In this document: positions 31,301-43,200 of the stretch, piece by piece
Numbering within the stretch: position 1 is the stretch's first letter
Layout: each line of letters begins with the position of its first letter
Source of the DNA: Parelaphostrongylus tenuis
Lineage: Eukaryota; Nematoda; Chromadorea; Rhabditida; Metastrongylidae
Direction of reading: 5' to 3'
Assembly: GCA_019055375.1 (NCBI GenBank)
Contig: JAHQIW010001271.1
Span: 62,001 to 126,000 of the forward strand
DNA length: 64,000 bases
Made by a program: the position numbers and the translations under genes
Notes under the pieces: generated by a model
Database searches by the model: none
What the model was told of the DNA's origin: nothing
What the model saw: the letters and a program-made list of their open reading frames with translations, nothing else

Positions 31301-33670
31301 GGTCTCCAATGAGTCGATTGAAAGAGCGTGATCCTTTCACCGTACGAGTGTAAAAAGTTCGTTTTTGATTCATCTGTACAGGGGTATGTTCCCGAGGAAC
31401 TGACTGAACGAAAAGGCACCGCATAGTGAGGAGGCTAAAAGGTGAAACACGTGCCTAGCATCTCATAAGTGCCATAACACACCTTATGAAAGGCTCAAAA
31501 TGTGTTATCAGATTCTATTGTTCTTAAGTAAGGTCTCCAAAGAATCGATTGGAAGGTTTTATCGAATAAAAAAGTTTTTTTTGGAATTGACTTTGTGCTT
31601 TTCGCTTAATCAAGAACTAATCTGTAATCAACTTCTTCATAAACTGAAAAAAAGCTAGTTAGTGACCCACAGCGGGACACACCTTTACGAAATGGACATT
31701 CTCAACAAACTGTAAGCACCTGAAAGGTGATCAAAGACCAACGTGGGTCCCGTATGTTTGTGTTCTAATTTTTTGCCTAAGGAGATAGATGTATAGCAGA
31801 AGGTTTTGATGATTATTAAGAAAGCTGCAGTAAACATTCGGATTTGCTAGTTTTACAACAAATTATTCAGCGAAAGCCTCTAGAGCTATATGAATAGATA
31901 GAAATGGTCGATGGCTACTGTATATCCCGACTTCTACCCACATAACGTTGCTATTGATCCTCATCGGAATGGCTTTACTTCAGTTCCGAGAAAAAAATTA
32001 GTTCCGAATGATTAGAAATTAGCTTATCCGAATCAGTATACAAACATATTTATTTCATTCGGCACTCGAAATTATATAAGTTTTACCTTGTCGCTAACGA
32101 TGTCATGTTCAAAGTGACAGAAATCAAGGGTGAGGGAATGACAGGCGGTCCGTGTCAACAACGATAACATCTGCTCTTCAGAAAATTTTAGGCGACATAA
32201 CGTAAACGACAAGTTGCGAACACATCTGAACAAATGTTTTACATCCTCCACGTTTACAAAACACCAAGAAAAATTGACCGTATATTCAATTCTTTTAATA
32301 GAACTTTGAATACTGGAAAAGGTCACATGATTATCATTCAAGAACTTCGTAGAAGCGAATTGTATCGATATCCAGAGTGATAAATAATTAGAAAACATAC
32401 AAATCTGAAGAAATTTGGAAAAAGATCGGAAGAATCATTAAAATCTTTTGAAACGTGAGTTGTCAGCACTGGATACAAAGCACTCCACAAACCTTAAGTC
32501 ATTCCATTTTGCTGTTAGCATGTTGTAAAATTCGGTGTCGGCTGTCACGCCATCGAATGAAAGCCGATCAAGCAGGAATACCTGAAGAAGTCCTCTATTT
32601 TTCGGCTTCTGAATAGAGAGAAGACAGGAGTTCACCAAATTAGATCCGACCAGTTTCGCAGCTATGAGTAAACCTATACTCTGGTAGAGCTTTACGAGTT
32701 GATATGACAATGTGCTCCTCAATAAAGGGGTAAGAAATAAAAGGCATTAGATCTTGAAAAAGGTAAAGCGGTTCGTGTACTTCTAAAGAGCTTCTTAGGA
32801 TGAGCACAGCGTATAAGGTGAAGATTTTGCTTAGTGTTTATAGCCTTACTGATACAGGTGTAATTGGCACCCTATGATCTCGCGCAAATTTCTGAAGAAT
32901 TGTTTACAATTGAATGATTACTACGAACCTTTTTCATCTCTTCACCAACGAGATTGATTCCGTAATTGCTGGGTCCTTCGATTCCTTCTTCGACCACATG
33001 TCTGCTTTTATTCTTTCGCTTTATAGTCACTACTATTCGTCGGTGAAGTTTTCCGGACGGGTTTATCGGTTGAAGTTTGCCAATTGGACGCGTTCTTCCT
33101 ACGAATGATCGCATTTCGACACTGCAAATAAGTTGATTTGCATTTCTAAACAGAGGACGAAATTCCAGTATCACAACATGGAGATAAAAAATTTTTGAGA
33201 TACAGTTTTTCGGGTATCAATGTCAAGGGTTCAGAATTCATCTTTATGAAAGATCAACACAACTTTCGGAGTAGACATGAGGCAAAAGAGATATTATGCT
33301 GTTTGTCTTTGATGGAGTCGTCGAGTACAACTCTTTGAATCCCTGGAAATTATGATAGTAAAATTAGATGCTGGAATATTCTTCAAAAGATCGTCCCCCT
33401 TGATGAGCAACGTCGGATTAACTGAAGTACGTAAGAAGACATAAAATGTATCGATCCCTAAGCCTACTACTTCATCGGATGGTTACTGGTCTATGTCATA
33501 TATAAGTTCGAAAGGTACTTGAAATCGTCAACGCGAGGTTTTCCAAGATGATTACGTTCGACAATCCGATTCAGCTTCTTGTTTAGCCTTTTTGCTGCTA
33601 TCACCGTGCTTGGAGTGGTTAATCTGAGAACGTTCACTAGCACTTCTTCAGGAAGAAGTGACAAGTCCAT
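28301..33670 (-). CDS. F-box protein with LRR-like segments, model incomplete
   Basis: The first exon, 33670-33519, begins with ATG directly after TTTCAG and encodes MDLSLLPEEVLVNVLRLTTP, an F-box start, followed by AAKRLNKKLNRIVERNHLGK. Exon two, 33121-32929 (64 codons, phase 2 to 0), fits it exactly. Further exons: 32493 to about 32680 or 32715; 32404-32087 (FRCVRNLSFTLCRLKF, LRR-like); 30884-30701; 29279-29103 (ATTCAG| and |GTAAGT, 59 codons); and the last exon 28507-28301 (TTTTCAG|, 69 codons including TGA). The final two agree in phase. The joins around 32.4-32.9 kb and from 30.7 to 29.3 kb do not, so exons are missing, two genes are merged, or the gene is decaying. F-box proteins recruit substrates to SCF ubiquitin ligases. 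A SINE-A lies in the last intron. Confidence 0.6.
28780..29042 (+). repeat. SINE-A copy in an F-box intron
   Basis: TTAGAGGTGCTCTGC, a degraded B box (TGATTCGATCTG), GGTACCAGACTTGTTTGGG, and the tail TTGATCAACGCCAAAAGCT. It is antisense to the gene. Confidence 0.78.
29645..29720 (+). repeat. tRNA-like head, related to SINE-A
   Basis: GAGCGCATGTAGTTCAGTGGTATGAGG matches the SINE-A A-box region in two pieces, and TTAGTTCGATGCC is a B-box-like word 35 bases on. The SINE-A body does not follow. Confidence 0.5.
31225..31261 (+). ncRNA. Hammerhead-like motif, type B
   Basis: GGCT, CCGAAGA (one change from CTGAAGA), stem II GAC/GTC around GAAGCGA, GAAA at 31250-31253, CGTC and AGC. GCT/AGC forms helix I. 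Stem III is only ACGT. The downstream flank (CAGATTAAATTGCCTTTGAG then CGAGGTCT) is shared with the type A repeats at 13.6 kb. Confidence 0.5.
31395..31510 (+). repeat. Half copy of the hammerhead-bearing repeat, core decayed
   Basis: CTGAACGAAAAGGCACCGC, then GAGGAGGCTAAAAGGTGAAA, CACGTGCC, and TAAGTGCCATAACACACC with GAAAGGCTCAA. It matches the 13203-13295 order, but CTGATGA is replaced by TAGTGAGGA. Confidence 0.6.
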
Positions 33671-34496
33671 CTGAAAGTATTATAGAGTTAATTAATGGAT
33701 TGTGAAAAGGCTTTTCTTTAACGTAAGACACGTAAAACACTAAGTAAAGATGAGGATAATGGAGTTGGTACTTCAGAAATGGAACCAATATATATTCAGG
33801 TAATAAATTGCCACCGCCCTCATCATCTTGACTACCGTCACCACACGCGACGTGTTGACTTGACGAACGATAGATGATGTGAAAGTTACACTAATCAGTC
33901 TATTCTTGATGAGGTGTGAGATGACTGCCAGCGGAAACCATTAGTGATGACCTGATTTGAAATACCTTACTGTCATCATTAACCCGTTAAATACTTCAAG
34001 ATGTCAATTTGTAGCTGGCCCTAATGATTGAGGTCACGACATAAATGGAACATCATAAGGAATCTTGTAAGGATTTGCTGAATTCATCCGAAAGAACTCG
34101 TTGATATAAAAAATTACAAGAAATTCTCTAAAGTGATACTAATTTATGAAAAAACCCAAAAATATGGGTAACGAAACAACAATATTTCAACCTTTTCAGT
34201 TTTACACCTACTTGTTTTGAACTTAGTTACATCTTTATCCACTGAATTGTTGTCATTCTCAACTAAAAGAACATAGATAACAAAGGACTAAAAGAGCAAC
34301 TAAAAGAACGTAGATAGAATTTCCGTCTAATAGAAGCGACGAAATCACTACTAGATAGAAAGGATTTACTTCCACATGTAAAAGGCAGCGATCTATGTGG
34401 TGATGATATTTTGAAGAGTCAATAAAAAGAGTTGTAAGTCGGAAGCGACAGTAGAAAGCTCTAAACTCATGAAGCTTCACGCAGGAGAACAGTTAC

Positions 34497-34715
34497 TTGG
34501 AGCCAAACTCTGGCATCCATTAGAGAAATTTCGTTCACTGAATTTCCTGTGGCTCCTTGTTTCATCTCTGAAACTGACGTTTGAAAGAGTAGTAAAAACT
34601 GGTCACAGCATTCATGTGGACTGATTGACACATTCCAAATAGTACACATCGCTCGTGGCCAAACGACATTAAGCCGATCCATAGTCAGGTTGACATTCAG
34701 CGAACGGTGACGCAT
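34497..34715 (-). pseudogene. F-box-family-like exon, probably decayed
   Basis: Minus-strand frame SLNVNLTMDRLNVVWPRAMC, then CTIWNVSISPHECCDQFLLL, ending at a donor (CCAA|GTAACT). The DRL-centred segment resembles LLDRLSFDGV in the F-box gene at 28.3-33.7 kb. The piece just upstream (IELNFLSELSNSYDCLVLIC) reads as protein in another frame after an AG, which suggests a frameshift. Family assignment is inference. Confidence 0.3.
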
Positions 34716-35267
34716 TGTGAGCAAATAAGGACCAAGCAGTCATAGGAATTTGATAATTCGGATAAGAAATTTAACTCGATCTAATGAGTGAAAGTTCGAT
34801 ATTAGTCTTAGTTAGTGAAGCTTCTCTAGTTAGTATACCTTGATATGGTTTGACATCTCCGAAATACCTTAATAGACGGTGTTTCCTTTGGTGGAAGTCG
34901 TCTGAGCTCTGTGAATTTCTGCTTAGTCGGTTCTGTACCAATTACAGTTCACAATACCTTAATTGTAACCTGATTGCCCACCTAATAACTTGCCACCTCA
35001 TCGAAATCGACGGCATTTGCGAGTGTGAATGCTACGCACAACGGTAAATCATACTTCCGGTACGATAACCCAAGGCGAGACGAGGTCCCATATTTCCGTG
35101 CGGAAGCTGAGCTAAGACCAAACCAATGCTATAAGCTACTTTAGTATTGACCTTTGTGGCAAAATACCGAATATTTTTTAGGGCTGCAAGGCACAGGAAT
35201 TGCTGATTGGGACCATTTAGAGATCTAGCGCACGCTATCTCGACAGCCCAAAGAAGTTGAAACTTAC

Positions 35268-35419
35268 CCAACAAGCAAATTTTCCACATGAAACTGTAGT
35301 AGAGTTTGTACGATGCCTTTTGTAGGCAAGGCATCCAACTCTTCCAGCAAGTATAATCTAACTGTTTAGTTTGATGAGAATAAAAATGCTGCTTGAAAAG
35401 CCGGATGAAAAACTTGAAT
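35268..35419 (-). CDS. Candidate exon, unknown protein
   Basis: Acceptor GTGCTCAG| and donor GG|GTAAGT bound 152 bases, with an open frame including FFIRLFKQHFYSHQTKQLDY and ending YSFMWKICLLG. It lies upstream of the F-box exons on the same strand. No family is recognised. Confidence 0.25.
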
Positions 35420-36454
35420 CTGAGCACAACGAAGAACGTCATCGTAGGAAATGTTTCTCAGCGTCATTCGCACAGCAGATGACATAGATGTTTGCGAATA
35501 TATGAAACGATTCAAGAAAAAGATTCCAATGTCGAGAAAGCTAGAAGAGAGAAGGCGAAAACGCGACATTGATGAAAAAGTAGATAATAGAGATCGACTA
35601 GGGATATCTGAAAATGAGCGATGTGTTAATATTGAGCAAAAACAACTCAGTCATTCCTGGAGATATAGGATATAACTCAAAGAAGCTACCGGCACAAGTC
35701 ACTATTGAAAACATTGGTGTGATACGGTATAGACTTCATTTGTGACTCAGAAAATCACAGTACAGCCGTTTCGAACCAGGCAATATGTCAGTCCAGAAAA
35801 GAGAGAAGATTACAAGCGGAAACTTTTTCTTCCTCTTTTTTCTAATTGTCATGTCAGACGTTCACTCAGTGGTATGACTTCAAATTGAGAAACTTCTCTT
35901 TATCATCGGAAATTCGGTTAGTCGACATGGAAGTGATTTAGCATAGTCACCATGGAACTCTCGAAGAGTTGAAAAAAAAATTCGAAAGGAACTAATAGTG
36001 GTATTAGAGAAATTGCTACAATAAGTATTGAAACAACCTAAAACCACCAAAATTTCAGCTTAGATAAATTCAACGTCAGTATGCATAACTTTAACTATAA
36101 GATCCTCGTGTCTGGCTTGAAAAGAAAAACGAGGATATCATTGAAGAATGCCGAGGTTCATAGCTGTTCGGTCTTGGGAATGTTGCAGATTTTAAATGGG
36201 ACTTCACTAACGGGGTACTGAGGAATGTTAAGGAGTAGATGAAGTAGTGGGCATGATTCAGTGGTTGCCGGGGGACACTTGGGCGGAGGACGTCAGCGAC
36301 CCCGCATCATCGCTTGCAAAGCCAACAGCATGCCAACACTCCTCGCTGTCTGACCATGTCGAGAGAGAGTGAAGTCGGCTGGCTAAGCTAAGCAGTCAGT
36401 CAGTCGGGTTTCATGACAGATGATTGACTAAGGAGCTACGATACATACGTGTAA

Positions 36455-36631
36455 ATGACAGCCGATTCGCTTGCAAATGATGTGTCACTCAGTACGCCAC
36501 ACAAAGACGACGACGCCCTTGATAAACCAACGTGTTTTGCGCTCTACACCAACATCATCGGCGATGAGTACCACTTATGGATATTCTGCTCAGCCATGAA
36601 GCGTGGCATACAGACATCTCAACAACCGTAA
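36455..36631 (+). CDS. Short open frame in a GC-richer block, unknown
   Basis: 58 codons from ATG to TAA, including MTADSLANDVSLSTPHKDDD and FALYTNIIGDEYHLWIFCSA. It sits in a block (about 36250-36720) that is GC-richer and less repetitive than its surroundings, but no acceptor, donor or partner exon was found. It may be part of a decayed element or gene. Confidence 0.2.
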   Translation: MTADSLANDVSLSTPHKDDDALDKPTCFALYTNIIGDEYHLWIFCSAMKRGIQTSQQP

Positions 36632-36734
36632 ACAAATGACGCTGCTTCTATTTTGTAACATGGCTACTCGGTGATGAGATGGGAAGTCGTCGTGACGACT
36701 ACCACAAAAGCATTGACAAGGGAAACGGTATTGA

Positions 36735-38875
36735 CAAATCTGTTGATAGACCTCGAGTCAAGATTCACGTCGTATAGATGATCTGTGCATCCTGGATTTC
36801 CATGGTCAGTAAGCTGTTGTAGGGCATCAGGTGACAGCGAAAAAAATAGGAACTAAAGCCTGGCGGATCACGAGCAAAATTACAGAAAAGAAAACTAGGA
36901 AATACTCAACAACATGCAGTGGTGGGACAATTTGAATAATACGGCTTATTTTAAAGCATAGAAAGGCAAGGTGAAATAATATTGGCTTGTAGACAATTCA
37001 GATGGCTTGTACATAATAGTGAAACATTCGATATGTTAAGAAGTCCTCTTTACAGTAGACCTCATGCAGGAATGATTTAGAGAACTATTACTTGATTCGC
37101 TTAGAACTTACACACTTAAATGGCTCGTTTCTCATATCATTCAGTTCCAGGCACTCCATCGTGCTACTCATTTAATTGCCACCCTTACATATGGAAGTTG
37201 TTGGTCTGGATCATTCGTAAAAGTTTAGTTACAGCTTAGTTCTATTTATGCGGAGTCCCGAGATAGATATGAGAGAGCATCCCCATTTTCTCATTACAAA
37301 CAGACACCTTTTTCTGTAGGTTAGAGAGAGGTTCATCGCTTGAACTTTCAGATTCATTAAGCAGTACATTAATTTCTGTAACATCAGCGAATCATTCAGA
37401 TTGTTTACCGACAAATAGAGCTTGACGTAGATGTTCATTACATGCTTGATACTTCGGATGAAACTTATGTCACATTTCGTTTTCAGGTCACTCGTTGTTC
37501 TGCCAATATATCTTTCGTTTTTCGAAGAAAATGAACAAAATTAGGCGCAGGAAGAAAAAGACTTTTCATACAGCTCGTCAAATAGATTCAGAAAGTCAGT
37601 GTTTTCCTTTCGGATATCAAATAGATGGTAAAAATTTATTTTGGTAGATGGTAGAAAATATATCATTCCTGAACTAAAAGGCATATATGTTGCAAACCCA
37701 GAAGCCACATCGTCACATTCCAATCTTAGACACTTTATGCATAAATGACGACTAACGTTCTTGAAAGTTCTTTCGAGTTCAACCTAAATGCAGAGAAAGT
37801 TCTCCACGCTACTTTCGAACAACTTTTTGCAGAATGTTCTAAAGCGGCGTTGTTTATCGTCTCTCATTTTGGAACTATTGTTATGCCTTAGAGAGAGATT
37901 TATATGGAATTAATTATTCGAATGATTAGAATGAACAGAGTTGTCAGACCTATTAGAATTGTTATTTCTATAAGTCCTATTCCACCCTTAATATATTGAA
38001 GAAGAGAAAACACTCCTAAGTTCACATTTGCTCGGGCAAGGATGAAAAACGGAATCGCAAAATAAAGAAGCGAGTTACCTGAATAGTTAAAAACGATCTA
38101 AGTTCAAGAGTGGCTAGTAAGAACAATGCTAGTGTGTGGTTTAAAAGAAATCCAATCTAGAGGTCGCAAGGAAATTTTTGTATAAGTTTCATAAGTAATT
38201 TTAATAGAGTGAAGTGCTCGAAAGGAGACAGAACAACGATTTTAATACTATTTAAACCAAATTAATGGAGATAAACGGTCCTTGTGGAGCAAAATTTAGA
38301 TCATGCTACGTTTCTTGAAAATTTCCAACCTAGATGCTAGTTTTTACCCTTTTGATCTAACCATGCACTGCCCAACTAGAGTGATTTTGTCTTTCGAATC
38401 TATTAATACTAACAAGTTGCTACAGCTATAGTGACACAAACGTCACCTTCTATAATCATTAAATGTAGCGATATGTGATCGAATTGCCTCTAATGTCAAC
38501 ATCTCCTTATAGTTTTGTTAAAGAATATGTCGGTAACTAAGTGAAAAATTTCTATCTCCAGCTTCAAAAGTATTCCTTAGAAAAAGAATAAGCCAATTTA
38601 CTCATGTTCATTCCTTCAGAGGAAAAGGACTTCGGAGGGAACACACGGAAGCCATTACAGTGTGGATGGCTTGAGCTCAGACTTAGGCTTAGACATAGGT
38701 TTAGGCAGCCGAAATCTGCTATGTACCTTACTACTCATACACAAGCGGTGAATCGCTCAATAGTATAGGCAACTCTGTTCTAATGATCTCTCTGGCAATG
38801 AAGAAGTAAAGTAATTAGAAAAGATCAACTGGTCTACATAATTCGAATCAGTGAACGAGACTGCTTGCTGAGAAC
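36735..38875. other. No gene seen
   Basis: AT-rich. Minus-strand frames at 37229-37723 lack consistent splice sites. No element was recognised. Confidence 0.35.
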
Positions 38876-38879
38876 AACG

Positions 38880-39200
38880 TACAGTTGCCGTGGGCGGAAT
38901 TCAAAGTCACCTTCAATGAGGAAGAGTTAGAGGGGAGGGAGTGGGATGTCGTTCATCGTCATCATTCAATGCAGCGATGTCTTATACGGAGCGGCAGAGT
39001 GTCAGGTTCGCTAGCTTCGTTCATTCGTCTGTGTATGTCGTTGCCAATCACTCCCGTGTCACACACAATTCCATGGTCGCGCACCGACAGCGCCACGCAT
39101 CCGATGACATGAGACGAACGCGCTATCGCCTCCTGCAGTCGTTGGGCAACATCAACGCCGGCAAAATTACCATATCACATAGTAGCTCGTTTAAAGTGGC
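38880..39200. other. GC-rich block of unknown nature
   Basis: About 300 bases of clearly higher GC, overlapping open frames on the plus strand, ending just before a SINE-A. No motif of a known protein was seen in any frame. Confidence 0.3.
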
Positions 39201-39242
39201 AAGAAAATGTAACACTACTGGAACAAGATGTTGTAAGTAAAA

Positions 39243-39530
39243 TAGCGCACGTGGCGCAGTCATTAGAGGTGCTCCGCGTGGCACACAGAGCGATGGTTTG
39301 ATCTCGCGCTCATGGCTCACCAGCCCTTCATCTTTCCGATGTTGGCAAATCGGTGCCAGACTTGTCTTAGTGGATAAGCAGCGCTAACTTAGGATATTGG
39401 GGGCCGCCACGAGTCATTGTGAAGGCCAAATATGCATTCAATCATCTCAAACAACTAAAAATCGAAGACGAGTGCATGGTGCATTCCTTATGGAATAATC
39501 ATTGCGAAGAACTTTATCTTTATATCCTTT
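39243..39530 (+). repeat. SINE-A copy
   Basis: A box GTGGCGCAGTCATTAGAGG, B box TGGTTTGATCTCGCG, then the body, and the tail ending ...GAACTTTATC then TTTATATCCTTTAT. Confidence 0.9.
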
Positions 39531-40037
39531 ATAGTGAGTAAATCTACAGAGATACCATAAACAATATTTTATTATGGATAAAGTGGTAATCAATCGACTT
39601 ATCTTAAAGACTTAGTAAGGATGCTTACATTCAACTACTATTTGGTCCAATATTATGGCATCGGCTCTAAAATTTTTATCATGGGTTGCAGAAGGGATGA
39701 GTAACAAGGAAAGAAGGGAAAGGTGAAAAGAATTTCTATCGACACGGGAATAAGAAAGAAAAAAAAAGATGACTAATCTTCACGTATAGTGGTCTTAGTG
39801 CAGCTTTGACTATAATAAGAGACAGCACAAAAAAGTATGGTTTTGCGGTGCGACAAGACGTTTTTGAGGTGTATTTTACACAGAGAAAAATCCTATGAGG
39901 AAACCTGTTTTTCCTGATTTTCTAGTTGTATCGGAAAATAAATCAAGTATGTGCTCGGGTAATTTCCATTTTTTTTTTGAAGAAAAGAAGATTGTGAAGA
40001 GTTGGAGGAGATCACATGTGCTCACATATGGCGATAA

Positions 40038-40290
40038 ACACATCCGAAATTAGAACTGTCACGACGACAAACAAGGAACACTCGTAAATGTCAACTGGAC
40101 ATACTCAAATGGACGTATGCGTCGTTATAAGTGTTGAATCAGATAATAAGACAATCAGAGATGTGAAGAAAACACTTTCGCAATTAGAAATGTCACAACG
40201 TCAAACAGGGAACACCCATAAATGTCGACTGGACGCACTCATAAGGACGCATGCGCCCTTATAATTGTTGAATCAGATAATAGAAGTCGA
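40038..40290. repeat. Two-copy tandem duplication, about 128 bp
   Basis: About 40038-40165 and 40170-40290 share AATTAGAA-TGTCAC-ACG, CAAACA-GGAACAC, TAAATGTC-ACTGGAC, GGACG-ATGCG and GTTGAATCAGATAATA in order, with about 85 percent identity by eye. Confidence 0.85.
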
Positions 40291-40299
40291 GATGACAAA

Positions 40300-43200
40300 C
40301 GTACACTGGCAGGTTTCCACCTGAATGCACACGGGAGATTGCAGTGCGTGTTGAGCAGTCGAAAGACGGCCATCGCCATCGCCACAGATTTTGCAAGGGG
40401 AACACCTACACTATGGCCGGCAACGAGCAGGTTTGGCTAAGGTAGGCTCTAAGATATCACGAGAGATTCCAAGCCAGAAAAGAGTAGACAGGTGATTACA
40501 GCCGCTCACATGACTAATACTTAGTGCTATGATTGACTTCCACAACATCCACCATCGCCTGCCCGGTGCCAGCAGCAGAAAGACGTTACTCAGCCCCTTA
40601 GGCTTCCTTGAGATCTTCAAAACTAATCCGTTTCCAGTCCCGATAAGAATATCCTACGTCCAATGAAACTATGGATACAATAATCATGCGAAAAACCAGC
40701 TACTTCTTCAAGTTAGCGAATGTGATCTTTTACAGGTATAGAAAGTTGTAGATGTCATTGTACGACGTGAGAATAACACGACTTGCGACTAGATCTGGGA
40801 AGATTGAATGAGCTCGTCTAGGAGGTCGAGAAATCTAATGAAGTTTCGCAGAATACGTCATAACCCTGATTGGGGTATCGTTAGTGCAATGAAATTAACG
40901 AGTTTCTAGCGTAATGATGAAAAAATGTGCGAAAGCAAAACGTTTGCGCTGAGAGCGCTGATCGCTTTCAAAGTATCGGTTATGAAATTCTTAAGGGAAT
41001 TGGTACTGCTGTGCTACTGAAATAAGAACGCCATTCTGCCCTGTAGTGCTCATCCAAAGTCTGTATTGGCGTGTGAGCGATACTTTGCTCCGTTATCTCT
41101 GAAAAGTTCAAATTTCATTGAACTAGCATGAACTTGCATAGCGAAGCATGGTGCTCTTAGGTTGGTGGAGAAAAGGATGAACACGAAACGAAGGTGACCA
41201 AGTACTTGGTTTGAGACGAAGATGGCTCAACGGGTGAGATCCCTGTCTCTGCGCGTGATTGACTTATACCTTCCGTATTCGCGTAATCAAGCGGACATAA
41301 GTGCATTGGCTCGTGTGCCGATTGTATAACGTATGTCGATTCAAACAGAATCTAGTAATCTAGTGGTTAAAAAATAAAGTATGAGAGGAAAAGGAGAAAT
41401 ATTCAGACTATGTCTACTTTGGAAGAAGCTGATAGGCTATGCAATGCTTGCTCAGCTCCAACAGCTAAGTCCGTCAGACCGGACTTGGGATTTCTTGCAA
41501 AAATGCTAAAAAAAGGGTTATGAACCTTACTGGTGTAGTTGGAACTCCCCTATGAAATATCTGTTACAAACTTGTCTTTAGAAATAGTGCTCCAGTTAAA
41601 ATAGAAACATGGTCTGCAGTGTTATAAGGCATTTCTTACTCAAAACTATGCCCAGAGTTTGATTATTGTGGAAAAAGTGCTTCCTTGACCCAAATGGCTA
41701 CCTTTCTAATTTAATACGCATACGTTATGAGGATGTAGGTAAAACAACATTCCAAATATGAGGAGTGTCGCTGCAGTCTTTGTCAAAAGCTTTTTAGAAA
41801 TGTGCATATCAGAACATCGAAAGGCAAAAGTGCCTGACAAGTGGAATAGTGATGAATGAAGTTCTGCGCGTATATGAATGCGAGTAGTAGTAGATGGCCT
41901 GCTTCGAGTGCATTAATCACTATGCTCGATCTTCTTAATACATAACTGTGAATAAATAAGAGCATAAGTAGGTCTCTTGTATAGTTAGCTCTCCAAGAAA
42001 ATAACCTCATCAATCAGATATCATGAGGGATCGTATCTTATGAAGTGTATAGAATAAACTTCTCATACTGATGGCCCATCACCACTCAGAACCGATTTCA
42101 AATAAATCATGCCTAGCCAATCATCGTAAGCGAAAACTGAACAATACCGTATATAGTGGCTCGCTCGGTTAAGGCAAGACACAAAGCGAGTTTTACCTTG
42201 CTCTTTTTGAAGCAAGCTTGGGAATAGATTGAACAGGATCAATTTTTCTATCTCAGCTGAAAGTTATCAATATGCAAGGGCATGCAATTTGTGTGCTCCT
42301 GGACGAAATCTGGATAAGATAATAAAGAAAAGCAACAAAAAAAAATGGAGGGCGAGGCGCTCAAAAAGGATCACACGTACACAAACAGTGGCGGCGATGC
42401 TATTTGGTAATGTCGAAAACAGCTGTACTCTCGTTGGGCAGGTGGTCATGTCCGACCTGCGTATACGTTATTTGAAGCGGTAAACACTCGAATGGATTAA
42501 ACGACGACAATGGACGTCGATCTCTACTTTGAAATTCTAAAAATCTGTGATGATCAATGGAACACGGCGGCGATTTAGCCTTATTCGGGAGCCTTAGTGT
42601 CAGCTGTCTGAAAGGAGTAGTGACGGCTCACTACGAAAAAGGATGAACACACTAAATGAAGCCATGGTATATATTTGAATGCCTTATTTTATACTGAGCC
42701 GAGCCCATCTGATGGTCACTTGAGCACTTCTAGAAAGATTAATAAGGATTCCTTTCCATATCAGATTCTACCGTGATCTGATCACCACAGTTACGTCACT
42801 AGAACCTGTGTCGGTATGTTTTTTGAAGATTTACAAAGATGGGACGGACTAGTAGTAGGATGATGATTAGATATCATAACAAGTTACTGATAGGTAATTG
42901 TAGATCGATATCTAAAGGAACCAATTAAGAAACAGAAGAGGTTCAACATTTGCTGAGGAGGGCATGCTGCAGTAGGCCCTCTCAGGAAAGGGCTGCATTC
43001 TGTCGTAACTTCTTGCAGTTAAAATTTTTGGGAAATGAATCGTTTCTCAATGACCAAGCGGGCAACTAAGAGCTAAAGAATCGGTATATGTTTTTATCGT
43101 TGATTCATTTGAATAATCGGTATCGCTTTTCGTCGTTGATTTACTTATAAAATTAGTTACAAAAATAATGGAGTGGAGATTTGGGTTATCTTGATTCGTT

